The notes below the pieces were generated by a model that saw only the letters and a list, made by a program, of their open reading frames with translations, was not told the origin of the DNA and made no database searches. Positions 19,342 to 27,901 of a stretch of 64,000 bases of DNA are shown in pieces. The DNA lies in NCBI RefSeq assembly GCF_003696365.1, contig NZ_RFFM01000001.1:806001-870000 (forward strand), written 5' to 3'. Origin of the DNA: Stutzerimonas zhaodongensis. Lineage in GTDB: Bacteria; Pseudomonadota; Gammaproteobacteria; Pseudomonadales; Pseudomonadaceae. Both the position numbers and the translations under genes were made by a program. Numbering within the stretch: position 1 is the first letter of the stretch; each line of letters starts with the position of its first letter.

Positions 19342-20190
19342 GTGACTGATATCACCCTTGCGGATCTGTCCGCTGAAATTGAGAACAATGTACGCAAGGC
19401 GCTAGCCGAAGACGTAGGGTCGGGTGACATCACTGCGCAGCTGATTCCCGCAGAGCGGCTCGCACACGCGGCTGTCATCACCCGGGAAGATGCTGTGATT
19501 AGCGGGACGGCGTGGGTCGATGCGGTATTCCGCCAGCTGGATTCGCGGGTTGCGGTGCACTGGCAGGTGAGTGATGGAGAGCAGGTTGCGGCCGATCGTG
19601 TACTGTTTCATCTAGAAGGACCGGCGAGATCGCTGCTCAGTGGAGAGCGCGCGGCGCTGAATTTCCTGCAGACCATGTCGGGGGTTTCGACCCGCTGCAG
19701 ACACTATGCGAATCTGGTAGAAGGCACTGGTGTCCGGTTGCTGGATACGCGCAAAACCATTCCCGGGCTAAGGCTGGCGCAGAAATACGCTGTCACGTGC
19801 GGCGGCTGTCATAATCATCGCATCGGCCTTTTCGACGCCTTCCTTATTAAGGAAAACCACATAGCGGCTTGCGGCGGTATCGCCGAGGCGATCGAGGCTG
19901 CGCATCGCATCGCTCCGGGCAAGCCGGTAGAAATTGAGGTCGAGAACCTCGGCGAGTTGGAGCAGGCGCTGAGCGCTGGCGCGGATGTGGTGATGCTCGA
20001 CGAGCTTAGCCTGGAGGACATGCGAACCGCGGTCGCTGTTACAGCGGGGCGGGCGAAGCTGGAGGCTTCAGGGGGGATCGATGATGAAACACTTCGCGCA
20101 ATTGCCGAGACTGGCGTGGATTACATTTCAATCGGTGCCCTGACCAAGCATATCCGGGCAATTGACCTATCGATGCGGCTGAAACAGTAG
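19342..20190 (+). CDS. nadC: nicotinate-nucleotide pyrophosphorylase (carboxylating) NadC
   Basis: A 282-residue enzyme of de novo NAD synthesis; it converts quinolinate and PRPP to nicotinate mononucleotide, CO2 and pyrophosphate. Conserved family stretches include EDVGSGDIT near the N-terminus, [14 protein letters not shown], the substrate-binding [28 protein letters not shown] and [20 protein letters not shown] near the C-terminus. The start is GTG at 19342, with GGGAG eight bases upstream. It is convergent with zapG. Confidence 0.96.
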   Translation: MTDITLADLSAEIENNVRKALAEDVGSGDITAQLIPAERLAHAAVITREDAVISGTAWVDAVFRQLDSRVAVHWQVSDGEQVAADRVLFHLEGPARSLLSGERAALNFLQTMSGVSTRCRHYANLVEGTGVRLLDTRKTIPGLRLAQKYAVTCGGCHNHRIGLFDAFLIKENHIAACGGIAEAIEAAHRIAPGKPVEIEVENLGELEQALSAGADVVMLDELSLEDMRTAVAVTAGRAKLEASGGIDDETLRAIAETGVDYISIGALTKHIRAIDLSMRLKQ

Positions 20191-20192
20191 CG

Positions 20193-20228
20193 CTGCAGCA
20201 AGGCGGCACTCAGGTGTGCCGCCTGCAG
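20193..20228. terminator. hairpin between convergent nadC and zapG
   Basis: AGGCGGCAC (20201-20209) pairs perfectly with GTGCCGCCT (20216-20224) over six bases, with CTGCAG copies flanking both arms. It lies between two convergent stop codons. No T-run follows. Confidence 0.5.
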
Positions 20229-20231
20229 GAT

Positions 20232-20663
20232 TCAATGCCGGCTTTTCAAGCCAAAGTTCTCGTCCAGCGTGCCCGGAACGTCCGGACCTTTTGGTGCGTA
20301 GTCCTTTGGCGGCTCGGTGAAGGTCGGCGATGTAAGACGCTCGCGATGGCTGTGGGTCTCTTCGCTATGGAGGGCAGCAAGCAACCGCTGGCGGGTCTGC
20401 TCATCGAGGGCGAGCTTATCAGCTCCCTCGGACAGATGATTCTGCATGTCCTGGTAGCTGTTGGTTAGCTTGCGCAGCAGGCTGGCTGTGGTGTTGAAGT
20501 GCGTGACCACTTCGCTCTGATAGGTGTCGAGGCGCTCCTGCAGGTCATCCACTTGACGCTGCGTGCTGCTGGGGGCGCTGTTGCGTGCAATCAGATAACC
20601 GATGACGATGCCGGCGACGACGCCGAGTATGGGTAGCAACCAGGTCGCGAGGGTCTGTTCCAC
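20232..20663 (-). CDS. zapG: ZapG/YhcB-type DUF1043 envelope protein
   Basis: A 143-residue protein with an N-terminal membrane segment (LLPILGVVAGIVIGYLIARN) followed by a cytoplasmic coiled coil (QRQVDDLQERLDTYQSEVV) and a disordered C-terminus rich in Pro, Thr and Ser. This is the layout of DUF1043 (YhcB, also named ZapG), which in E. coli links cell division and envelope growth. Its neighbourhood with zapE and trpS is as in P. aeruginosa PA4438-PA4441 from memory. Confidence 0.8.
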   Translation of the reverse strand: MEQTLATWLLPILGVVAGIVIGYLIARNSAPSSTQRQVDDLQERLDTYQSEVVTHFNTTASLLRKLTNSYQDMQNHLSEGADKLALDEQTRQRLLAALHSEETHSHRERLTSPTFTEPPKDYAPKGPDVPGTLDENFGLKSRH

Positions 20664-20899
20664 GAGTACTTCCTCTATATAAACGGCTGTGACGTACAGC
20701 AGTGAAAATCTTGTGGTGGTGATATCCCTGAGCTAAGCGGCCGGCGATCCATGCACAGCACCCACTTGGCGCGGTGGTTTTCCCACGGGCTGATACGTTA
20801 ACGTCTCGTACCTGCCGTGTATACCGCAACGCGAAGCACGATGATCCGGCAGCGCAAGCAAGACGAGCCGACAAGCCCCAAGGTCACGGAGTTAATTTG

Positions 20900-21526
20900 T
20901 TGAAACGTGAAAACCCCATTTCCATCGAGGGTCCGGCCGGTGTGCTGGAAGGGCTCTATTTCGATCAACCTGATGCGCGCGGCCTGGCGCTGATCTGTCA
21001 TCCCAACCCGGTGAAGGGTGGGACGATGCTCAACAAAGTGGTCTCGACCCTGCAGCGAACTGCTCGTGACGCAGGTTACGTCACCCTTCGTTTCAACTTT
21101 CGCGGTGTCGGCGGCAGTGCGGGCAGCCACGACATGAACCTCGGCGAGGTGGATGATGCCGACGCTGCGCTGACGTGGCTGCGAGCTCAGTACCCAAGGC
21201 TGCCACTGACCTTGCTCGGTTTTTCATTTGGCGGCTTTGTCGCAGCGGCATTGGCGGGGCGCGTCGAATCTCGTGGCGAGTCGCTGGAGCGGCTGTTCAT
21301 GGTCGCTCCTGCCGTGTCTCGTCTGGTGGATATGCCCCTGGCCGAAGACGCCGCCCTTACCATCATTCAGCCTGACGACGACGAGGTGATCGACCCTGCC
21401 TCGGTCCATACGTTTTCCGCTGGGCTCGAACATCCTCACGAGCTGCTGAAAGTGGCAGAATGCAGCCACTTTTTTCACGGCAAGCTGGTGGAGCTCAAAG
21501 AGCTCGTCGCACCGCGCTTGGTTTGA
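20900..21526 (+). CDS. alpha/beta hydrolase (dienelactone hydrolase-like)
   Basis: A protein of about 208 residues with the alpha/beta hydrolase fold. The nucleophile elbow is LLGFSFGGF (GxSxG as GFSFG), the oxyanion region is LICHPNPVKGGTMLNK, and the final catalytic His is in AECSHFFHGK. There is no ATG at a sensible place. TTG codons at 20897 and 20900 follow GGAG at 20888; I list the second because it gives an eight-base spacing. It lies divergent from zapG and upstream of trpS, the arrangement I recall for PA4440. The substrate is unknown. Confidence 0.75.
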   Translation: MKRENPISIEGPAGVLEGLYFDQPDARGLALICHPNPVKGGTMLNKVVSTLQRTARDAGYVTLRFNFRGVGGSAGSHDMNLGEVDDADAALTWLRAQYPRLPLTLLGFSFGGFVAAALAGRVESRGESLERLFMVAPAVSRLVDMPLAEDAALTIIQPDDDEVIDPASVHTFSAGLEHPHELLKVAECSHFFHGKLVELKELVAPRLV

Positions 21527-21621
21527 TGGAACGCAGGTTGCGTAGCGATGCCCCGGTCGCTTGCTCGCGCCCCTTTACGCGTCCCGCTTGTCGTTCGCGC
21601 TGATTGAAACGAGATGACTGA

Positions 21622-22980
21622 ATGAAAACCCGAATTCTTACTGGCATCACCACTACCGGCACGCCTCATCTGGGCAATTACGCAGGCGCCATTCGGCCAG
21701 CCATCGTAGCCAGCCGGGAAGTCGATGCCGACTCCTTTTACTTCTTGGCGGACTATCACGCGCTGATCAAATGCGATGATCCGTTGCGCATCCAGCAGTC
21801 TCGCCTGGAGTTAGCCGCGACTTGGCTAGCCTGTGGCCTTGATGCTGATCGGGTGACCTTTTATCGCCAGTCGGATATCCCGGAAATCCCCGAGCTGACC
21901 TGGTTGTTGACTTGTGTTGCCGGCAAGGGCCTGCTCAATCGCGCGCATGCGTACAAGGCTTCGGTGGACAAGAATGTCGAGCAGGGAGAGGACCCGGACG
22001 CGGGCATCACCATGGGCTTGTTCAGTTATCCGGTTCTGATGGCAGCCGACATTCTCATGTTCAATGCGCACAGAGTGCCTGTGGGGCGGGATCAGATTCA
22101 GCACGTGGAAATGGCGCGCGACATCGGTCAGCGCTTCAATCACCTGTTCGGTAATGGCAAGGAAATGTTCACCCTTCCTTCAGCCGTGATCGAAGAAGGT
22201 GTGGCGACGTTGCCCGGCCTCGACGGCCGAAAAATGTCGAAGAGCTACGACAACACCATCCCGCTGTTCGCCAGTGCCAAGGCGCTGAAGAGCACCATTG
22301 CCCGCATCGTCACGGACTCGAAGCTACCCGGCGAGCCGAAAGATCCGGACGACTCACATCTGTTCACCATCTACCAGGCATTTGCCACACCGGCGCAATT
22401 GGGTCAGTTCCGCGAAGATCTGATTGGCGGGCTGGCGTGGGGCGAGGCGAAGCAGCGTTTGTTCGACCTGCTCGACAGCGAATTGGGCGAGGCGCGTGAG
22501 CGGTATCACGCGTTGATGCAGCGGCCCGGCGAGCTGGAAGACATACTCCAGGCCGGTGCAAAAAAGGCGCGTAAAGTCGCGACGCCATTTCTCGGCGAGC
22601 TACGTGAGGCGGTCGGGTTGCGTAATTTCCGCAGCGAATCGGCAAGCGCCGCGCCGGTCAAGAAGAAGGGCGGCAAGGCGGCACGTTTTGCCAGCTTCCG
22701 TGAAAGCGACGGCAACTTCCGTTTCCGCTTTTTCGCTGCCGACGGTGAGGAGCTCCTGCTGTCTCGCCCGTTCAACGATCCGAAGGCAATCGGCGTGATC
22801 AGTCAGCGCCTGCTCTCACAGGGAGTGGATGCATTGGAACTCCGGGCCGACGAGGAGAATCAATTTAGCTTGTGGCTGGACGGCGAATGCATCGCAAAGA
22901 GTCCCACTCACGCTGACGAAGAGGCGCTGGAAGCGGCAATGCTACGGCTACGCCAGGCTGTGGCTACCCTTATCGCGTGA
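21622..22980 (+). CDS. trpS: tryptophanyl-tRNA synthetase with C-terminal extension
   Basis: A class I synthetase that charges tRNA-Trp. The HIGH-like motif is TGTPHLGNY near residue 13 and the KMSKS motif is intact ([12 protein letters not shown]). The catalytic and anticodon-binding parts fill about the first 335 residues, the size of the E. coli enzyme. Beyond that lie a Lys/Gly-rich linker ([11 protein letters not shown]) and roughly 90 residues ([20 protein letters not shown] ...) that resemble a DUF1508/YegP-like fold. The total of 452 residues matches the long TrpRS of Pseudomonas. What the extra domain does is not known. Confidence 0.93.
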   Translation: MKTRILTGITTTGTPHLGNYAGAIRPAIVASREVDADSFYFLADYHALIKCDDPLRIQQSRLELAATWLACGLDADRVTFYRQSDIPEIPELTWLLTCVAGKGLLNRAHAYKASVDKNVEQGEDPDAGITMGLFSYPVLMAADILMFNAHRVPVGRDQIQHVEMARDIGQRFNHLFGNGKEMFTLPSAVIEEGVATLPGLDGRKMSKSYDNTIPLFASAKALKSTIARIVTDSKLPGEPKDPDDSHLFTIYQAFATPAQLGQFREDLIGGLAWGEAKQRLFDLLDSELGEARERYHALMQRPGELEDILQAGAKKARKVATPFLGELREAVGLRNFRSESASAAPVKKKGGKAARFASFRESDGNFRFRFFAADGEELLLSRPFNDPKAIGVISQRLLSQGVDALELRADEENQFSLWLDGECIAKSPTHADEEALEAAMLRLRQAVATLIA

Positions 22981-22991
22981 TACAAACGATT

Positions 22992-23014
22992 CGCCGATCA
23001 CGGCCTGATCGGCG
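22992..23014 (+). terminator. hairpin after trpS
   Basis: CGCCGATCA (22992-23000) pairs perfectly with TGATCGGCG (23006-23014) over a five-base loop, 12 bases past the trpS stop. There is no T-run. It may end trpS transcription or lie in a trpS-zapE leader. Confidence 0.45.
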
Positions 23015-23132
23015 CTAACTTGCTGATTTACGATCTCAACCGAGGCTCGCGCGCTTGAACGATCTGCGTAAATTGCCAACCACCGAGGGCGCGGCTAAAG
23101 TGTCGGCCCCGTTTCACTACCCAGACCCCGCC

Positions 23133-24227
23133 ATGACCCCTCTTGAGCGCTATCAGGCAGACCTGAAACGTCCTGACTTCTTCCACGACGCGGCCCAGGA
23201 AACTGCGGTTCGTCATCTGCAGCGCCTGTACGACGATCTGGTCGCAGACGACCGCACCAAGTCCGGACTGATGGGCAAGTTGTTCGGCAAAAAGCACCAG
23301 GACCCGATCAAAGGGCTGTATTTCTGGGGCGGTGTTGGCCGCGGTAAGACCTATCTGGTCGACACCTTCTTCGACGCACTGCCCTTCGAACAGAAGACGC
23401 GTACCCACTTCCACCGCTTCATGAAGCGCGTGCATGAGGAAATGCGCACCCTCAAGGGCGAGAAGAACCCGTTGACCATCATCGGCAAGCGCTTCGCCGA
23501 TGAGTCACGCGTGATCTGTTTCGACGAGTTTTTCGTCTCCGATATCACTGACGCAATGATCCTTGCGACCTTGCTTGAAGAATTGTTCAAGAACGGCGTG
23601 AGCCTCGTGGCGACTTCCAACATCGTGCCGGACGGTTTGTACAAGGATGGCTTGCAGCGTGCTCGCTTCCTTCCGGCGATCGAGCTGTTGAAGAAGCATA
23701 CCGAAATCGTCAACGTCGACAGCGGTATCGACTACCGTCTGCGGGCCCTCGAGCAGGCCGAGCTCTATCACTTCCCACTCGACGCTGAGGCGGAGCAGAG
23801 TCTGGAAAAGAGCTTCCGCAGCTTGCTACCGGAGAAATGCCGGGTGCAGGAAAACGAGCCTCTGATGATCGAAAATCGCGAGATCGTCGCGCGCAAGGTT
23901 GCCAGCGGCGTAGGCTGGTTCGAGTTCCGGGAGCTCTGCGATGGGCCTCGCAGCCAGAACGACTATATCGAGCTGGGCAAGATCTTCGATGCCGTGCTGG
24001 TTTCGAACATCGAGCGGATGGACGTCTCCAAGGACGACATGGCGCGGCGTTTCATCAACATGGTGGACGAGTTCTACGATCGCAACGTCAAGCTGATCCT
24101 GTCCGCTGAAGTGGAACTCAAGGACCTCTATGCCGGCGGGCGCCTGGAGTTCGAGTTCCAGCGCACCTTGAGTCGTTTGCTCGAAATGCAGTCGCACGAA
24201 TACCTGTCACGTCCACACAAGCCCTGA
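23133..24227 (+). CDS. zapE: cell division ATPase ZapE (AFG1 family)
   Basis: A 364-residue P-loop ATPase; E. coli ZapE acts at the FtsZ ring late in division. The Walker A is WGGVGRGKTYLVD, the Walker B is RVICFDEFFVSDITDA, and a sensor/arginine region follows (FLPAIELLKKH). I chose the ATG at 23133 (MTPLERYQADLKRP) because it gives the usual family length and N-terminus; a TTG at 23055 in the same frame would add 26 residues and has only a weak GAGG upstream. A strong terminator follows the stop. Confidence 0.88.
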   Translation: MTPLERYQADLKRPDFFHDAAQETAVRHLQRLYDDLVADDRTKSGLMGKLFGKKHQDPIKGLYFWGGVGRGKTYLVDTFFDALPFEQKTRTHFHRFMKRVHEEMRTLKGEKNPLTIIGKRFADESRVICFDEFFVSDITDAMILATLLEELFKNGVSLVATSNIVPDGLYKDGLQRARFLPAIELLKKHTEIVNVDSGIDYRLRALEQAELYHFPLDAEAEQSLEKSFRSLLPEKCRVQENEPLMIENREIVARKVASGVGWFEFRELCDGPRSQNDYIELGKIFDAVLVSNIERMDVSKDDMARRFINMVDEFYDRNVKLILSAEVELKDLYAGGRLEFEFQRTLSRLLEMQSHEYLSRPHKP

Positions 24228-24244
24228 AATTCTCACGCCTCATG

Positions 24245-24281
24245 AACGGCAAGTCGACGCGCTGCGTGACTTGCCGTTTTT
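24245..24281 (+). terminator. intrinsic terminator of zapE
   Basis: AACGGCAAGTC (24245-24255) pairs perfectly with GACTTGCCGTT (24268-24278), followed by a T-run to 24281. It ends ten bases before the stop of the convergent GlxA-type gene. Confidence 0.88.
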
Positions 24282-24290
24282 GTTCGTGCG

Positions 24291-25283
24291 TCAGGCGCTT
24301 TTGTGGCGATACTGCTGGCGGTACTGATTGGGTGAGAGTTCGGTGTGCTGGCGAAACAGACGAGCAAAGAAGCTGGCATCGTCATAACCGACTTCATAAC
24401 TGATGGTCTTGATGCTTTTGCGAGTGGTTGAGAGCAGGGTTTTCGCCGTTTCGATGCGCAGTCGCTGCAAATAATGCAAAGGCTTGTCGCCAGTCGCCGC
24501 CTGAAACCGTCTCATGAAATTGCGGATGCTCATGCCGTGATCGCGCGCTACATCTTCGAAACGGAATTTCTCCGAGAAATGCTCCTCTAGCCATTCCTGA
24601 ATCTGCAGAACGCGTGTATCCAGATGCAGCTTCTGCCCGCCAAATCCAATGCGGCCCGGGTTATAGCTTCGACGCACCTCGAACAGGATATCGCGCGCCA
24701 TGCCTTGGGCGATGTGTGGCCCGCAGAAGCGCTCCACCATGTGAATGTAGAGATCGCACGCAGAGGTCGTGCCGCCTGCACAGTAGAGGTTGTCACTGTC
24801 GGTCAGGTGTTTTTCCTGCGTGAAGACAACACGCGGAAAGCGCTCGGCGAACTCGCGAGCGAATCGCCAGTGTGTCGTGCCTTCGCGGCCGTCGAGCAGA
24901 CCGGCGGCGGCCATCCAGAAAGCGCCGCTGGCCTCGCCGCAAATGGCGCTGCCGGCTGCATGGCGCGCTTTCAGCCAGGGTGCGACCTGCGGGTACTGTT
25001 GGCACAGTGCGTCGAAATCTCCCCAGAATGCGGGCAGGATTACCGCGTCGGCGTCGTCCAGGGTTCCGTCCACATCGATGCGGGGGCCGCTGAAGGTGTT
25101 GACCGCACAGCCGTCGGGGCTGACCAGGTAGGTTTCGAAAGCAGGTGTGAGGTCCAGGCCCAGCTGTTTGCCATAGCGAAGGCTGGCCATGTGGAAGAAA
25201 TCCTTGGCGTGCAACAAGGTGGAAGCAAACACCCCGTCGGTAGCCAGAATGCTGATGCGTTTCAAAGGCTGAGCGCTAAGCAT
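24291..25283 (-). CDS. GlxA family transcriptional regulator (DJ-1/PfpI plus AraC HTH)
   Basis: A 330-residue regulator. The N-terminal two thirds is a DJ-1/PfpI-like amidotransferase-type sensor domain (ISILATDGVFASTLLHAKDF ... GSAICGEASGAFWMAAAGLL, with a Cys at the nucleophile elbow position), and the C-terminus has two AraC helix-turn-helix units (FEDVARDHGMSIRNFMRRFQ; IKTISYEVGYDDASFFARLF). The ATG at 25283 begins the sensor domain. Relatives in Pseudomonas control amine, choline or arginine catabolism, but no catabolic genes are adjacent, so the ligand is unknown. It is divergent from nfi. Confidence 0.85.
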   Translation of the reverse strand: MLSAQPLKRISILATDGVFASTLLHAKDFFHMASLRYGKQLGLDLTPAFETYLVSPDGCAVNTFSGPRIDVDGTLDDADAVILPAFWGDFDALCQQYPQVAPWLKARHAAGSAICGEASGAFWMAAAGLLDGREGTTHWRFAREFAERFPRVVFTQEKHLTDSDNLYCAGGTTSACDLYIHMVERFCGPHIAQGMARDILFEVRRSYNPGRIGFGGQKLHLDTRVLQIQEWLEEHFSEKFRFEDVARDHGMSIRNFMRRFQAATGDKPLHYLQRLRIETAKTLLSTTRKSIKTISYEVGYDDASFFARLFRQHTELSPNQYRQQYRHKSA

Positions 25284-25450
25284 GCTTTGTCTTCTGCCGA
25301 TTCCGGTTATTTTTGTAAGGCAAAAAAGGGTGAAACTGCCGTGGTACGGCGGGATCGTCTTATCTTTTCCGGCGCCTGTCCAGTCCCTAATAGATGGCAT
25401 TGTCGGAACCGGAGTTGTGCCTGCCCATCTGATCGTCCAAAGGGGGCTTT

Positions 25451-26173
25451 ATGACTACGCATGAAAACCGATCCGATATCGCTTTCGGTGAGTGGGACGG
25501 CAATACCGCCGCGGCGCGCGAACTGCAGATGAGACTTGCAGAAAAAGTGGTCCTGGCTGATGACTTTGGCGCCTTGAAGCTCATTGCAGGGGTCGATGTG
25601 GGCTTCGAGGACGGGGGCAAGATCACCCGGGCCGCCGCGGTGTTGCTCGACGCCGAAACGCTCGAGCCGCTGGCCCAAGCCCTGGCACGAATACCGACCC
25701 GCATGCCCTATATCCCGGGGTTGCTGTCATTTCGAGAATTGCCTGCCGTGTTGCAAGCCCTTGATGCATTGGGCCAGATGCCTGATCTGATCTTCGCTGA
25801 CGGGCATGGAATCGCCCACCCGCGAGGACTTGGTATTGCTGCGCATCTGGGCGTCATCACCGGCTTGCCGACGATAGGCGTAGCGAAAAAGATTCTCACC
25901 GGACAGCATGCCCCTCTCGGTGAGCGACGTGCTGATCAGGTCGACCTGCTGGACAAGGGCGGCAAGTTCATCGGCACCGTATTGCGCAGCAAGGAAAAGG
26001 TGCGCCCGCTGATCATTTCGCCGGGCAACCGGGTCAGCCTGATGACCGCGCCGGAGCTGGTGATGCGATTTGTAACGCGCTACCGGCTTCCCGAACCGAC
26101 CCGACTGGCTGACCGGCTGGCCTCGCGCCGCGATGAAAAGCGCGCCGTGGTGCAACCCGCCCTGGACCGGTGA
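25451..26173 (+). CDS. nfi: endonuclease V (deoxyinosine 3'-endonuclease)
   Basis: A 240-residue repair nuclease that cuts near deoxyinosine. Catalytic acids are recognisable in AGVDVGFED (Asp), LSFRELP (Glu) and [12 protein letters not shown] (Asp), and the basic [11 protein letters not shown] segment supplies the conserved Lys. The site that in E. coli and Thermotoga enzymes reads GH (His214) reads SPGNRVSL here, so that His is Asn. Whether this changes activity is unknown. The gene precedes ampD and may be co-transcribed with it. Confidence 0.9.
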   Translation: MTTHENRSDIAFGEWDGNTAAARELQMRLAEKVVLADDFGALKLIAGVDVGFEDGGKITRAAAVLLDAETLEPLAQALARIPTRMPYIPGLLSFRELPAVLQALDALGQMPDLIFADGHGIAHPRGLGIAAHLGVITGLPTIGVAKKILTGQHAPLGERRADQVDLLDKGGKFIGTVLRSKEKVRPLIISPGNRVSLMTAPELVMRFVTRYRLPEPTRLADRLASRRDEKRAVVQPALDR

Positions 26174-26248
26174 TAACGCGGCCTGCTTGCAGGAGGTCGT
26201 ATCCAGGCGCTAGCCTGCATGCCCCGCAGTCATTCAGGTCTCGCCGAG

Positions 26249-26800
26249 ATGCAGTTGGATCACGCGACAGGTTGGTGCCGAGGCATTCGCCATTGTCCCT
26301 CGCCCAACTTCAACCAGCGTCCGGATGGCGAGATTTCACTTCTGGTCATCCACAATATCAGCCTGCCGCCGGGCTGCTTCGGAACGGGTAAGGTCCAGGA
26401 ATTTTTCCAGAACTGCTTGCCCGTCGACGAGCATCCATTTTTTCAGGAGATCGCAGCGCTGCAGGTGTCTGCGCATTTTCTCATCGAGCGTGATGGCGCC
26501 ATCACTCAGTTCGTCTCATGTCTGGATCGGGCCTGGCATGCTGGCGTTTCATGCTTCGACAGACGCGTAAACTGTAATGACTTCTCCCTCGGGATCGAGC
26601 TGGAAGGCGCTGACGAGACGCCCTACAGTGATGAGCAGTACGACAGCTTGATCAGCCTTTCCAAGCTGCTGCAGCAAGCCTACCCGGCGATTACCGCGGA
26701 GCGGGTCTGCGGCCACAGCGACATCGCACCGGGTCGCAAGACCGATCCGGGCCCTTCGTTCGATTGGCAGCGCTTGCGCACCGCTTCGATCATCGCCTGA
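26249..26800 (+). CDS. ampD: 1,6-anhydro-N-acetylmuramyl-L-alanine amidase AmpD
   Basis: A 183-residue cytosolic zinc amidase that removes the peptide from anhydromuropeptides during cell-wall recycling; its loss derepresses ampC beta-lactamase in species that have AmpR. The zinc ligands are visible as His in LLVIHNISLPPG, His in RVCGHSDIAPGRKTDPGP and the Asp in the same stretch. The N-terminus from the ATG at 26249 (MQLDHATGWCRGIRHCPSPN) matches the family; an ATG at 26219 adds ten odd residues. It lies 23 bases upstream of ampE, as in enterobacteria and pseudomonads. Confidence 0.95.
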   Translation: MQLDHATGWCRGIRHCPSPNFNQRPDGEISLLVIHNISLPPGCFGTGKVQEFFQNCLPVDEHPFFQEIAALQVSAHFLIERDGAITQFVSCLDRAWHAGVSCFDRRVNCNDFSLGIELEGADETPYSDEQYDSLISLSKLLQQAYPAITAERVCGHSDIAPGRKTDPGPSFDWQRLRTASIIA

Positions 26801-26823
26801 ACTGGTTCTGACAGGATTCGAAC

Positions 26824-27660
26824 ATGATTTTTCTGGTTGTACTGCTGGCCCTGATCATCGACAAACTCACCGATTGGCGGCGAGTGGTGCAGGATGACGG
26901 GCCGTGGCTACGGCTGCGCCAGCGCGTCGAGGGCCGAGCAGACCTGGCATCCAGGCCCTGGCTCGGGTTGATGCTGCTGGTGCTATTGCCGGTATTGCTG
27001 CTTGCCGTCCTCCTGGCGGCGCTGGAGCCGCTGGCCTATGGCTGGCTCAGCCTGCCGTTGCACTTGTTGGTCCTGCTGTATTGCCTTGGCCGCGGTCACG
27101 GCAAGCGTGAGCTCGGGCCGTTCCGCGACGCATGGCGGCGGGGCGATCATGAGGCTGCCGCGCTCGTAGGGCAGCGGGATCTGGGTCTCAGTGCAGACGA
27201 TGCGCCGGGGCTGTTGCGGGCCGTCGAAGCGCAGCTGCTCTGGCGCAGCCATGAGGGCTTCTTCGCGGTCATTTTCTGGTACGTACTACTTGGGCCGGTG
27301 GCAGCACTCGCCTATCGGCTCCTCGCATTGACGGTCGAGCTTGCCGAAAGTCAGGCCATACGCGAACGGGCAGGGCAGCTGAAGCATGCCTTCGACTGGT
27401 TGCCGGTTCGGGTTCTGCTGGCCAGCTTCGGGTTGGTCGGTAACTTCGTCGCAGCCAATCGCGCCATGCTCAACGATCTGCTCCACTGGAGCATTCCTGC
27501 GCGTCAGCTGCTGGCCGACGTTGGCCCTGCGGCAGCCGATCTTGAAGAACCCTGTGCGGGCGATCAGGGTATCGCCCGGCTGGACGCCCTCGCGGCGTTG
27601 CTCGTTCGAACGAGGATGCTCTGGTACGCGGCAATCGCGCTCTGGGTGCTATTTCTCTAG
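26824..27660 (+). CDS. ampE: regulatory signalling modulator AmpE
   Basis: A 278-residue integral membrane protein with about four membrane segments (for example LMLLVLLPVLLLAVLLAALE and the C-terminal AIALWVLFL). It starts MIFLVVLLALIIDKL, the usual AmpE N-terminus. AmpE partners AmpD in the ampDE operon; its exact role is not settled, though it has been proposed as a sensor linked to beta-lactamase induction. No catalytic motif is apparent. Confidence 0.9.
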   Translation: MIFLVVLLALIIDKLTDWRRVVQDDGPWLRLRQRVEGRADLASRPWLGLMLLVLLPVLLLAVLLAALEPLAYGWLSLPLHLLVLLYCLGRGHGKRELGPFRDAWRRGDHEAAALVGQRDLGLSADDAPGLLRAVEAQLLWRSHEGFFAVIFWYVLLGPVAALAYRLLALTVELAESQAIRERAGQLKHAFDWLPVRVLLASFGLVGNFVAANRAMLNDLLHWSIPARQLLADVGPAAADLEEPCAGDQGIARLDALAALLVRTRMLWYAAIALWVLFL

Positions 27661-27901
27661 CCACCCCGATCACCGCGCGACGCTTCTGCCAAGCGACGCC
27701 GGTCGGGTACTTTCCATATAAGCCTGGTGGATATGTCGGGATCGGCGCGCCTTCTGTCGGTTGCCGGGCTGTCACTCTGCCACTACCTTAAGTTACTCAA
27801 GCACTGACCGATATCCCGAGTAGGCTCATTCCCGCCATTCTCTGACGAGCCCTGCCACGGCCCATGCCGCAGCAATACAACAAGAAATTGGGAGACGTCT
27901 T

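Noticed and set aside
23055..23132. N-terminal extension of ZapE from a TTG start
   Set aside because: Only a weak GAGG precedes it, and the extra 26 residues are not part of the family as I recall it; the ATG at 23133 is preferred but not proven.
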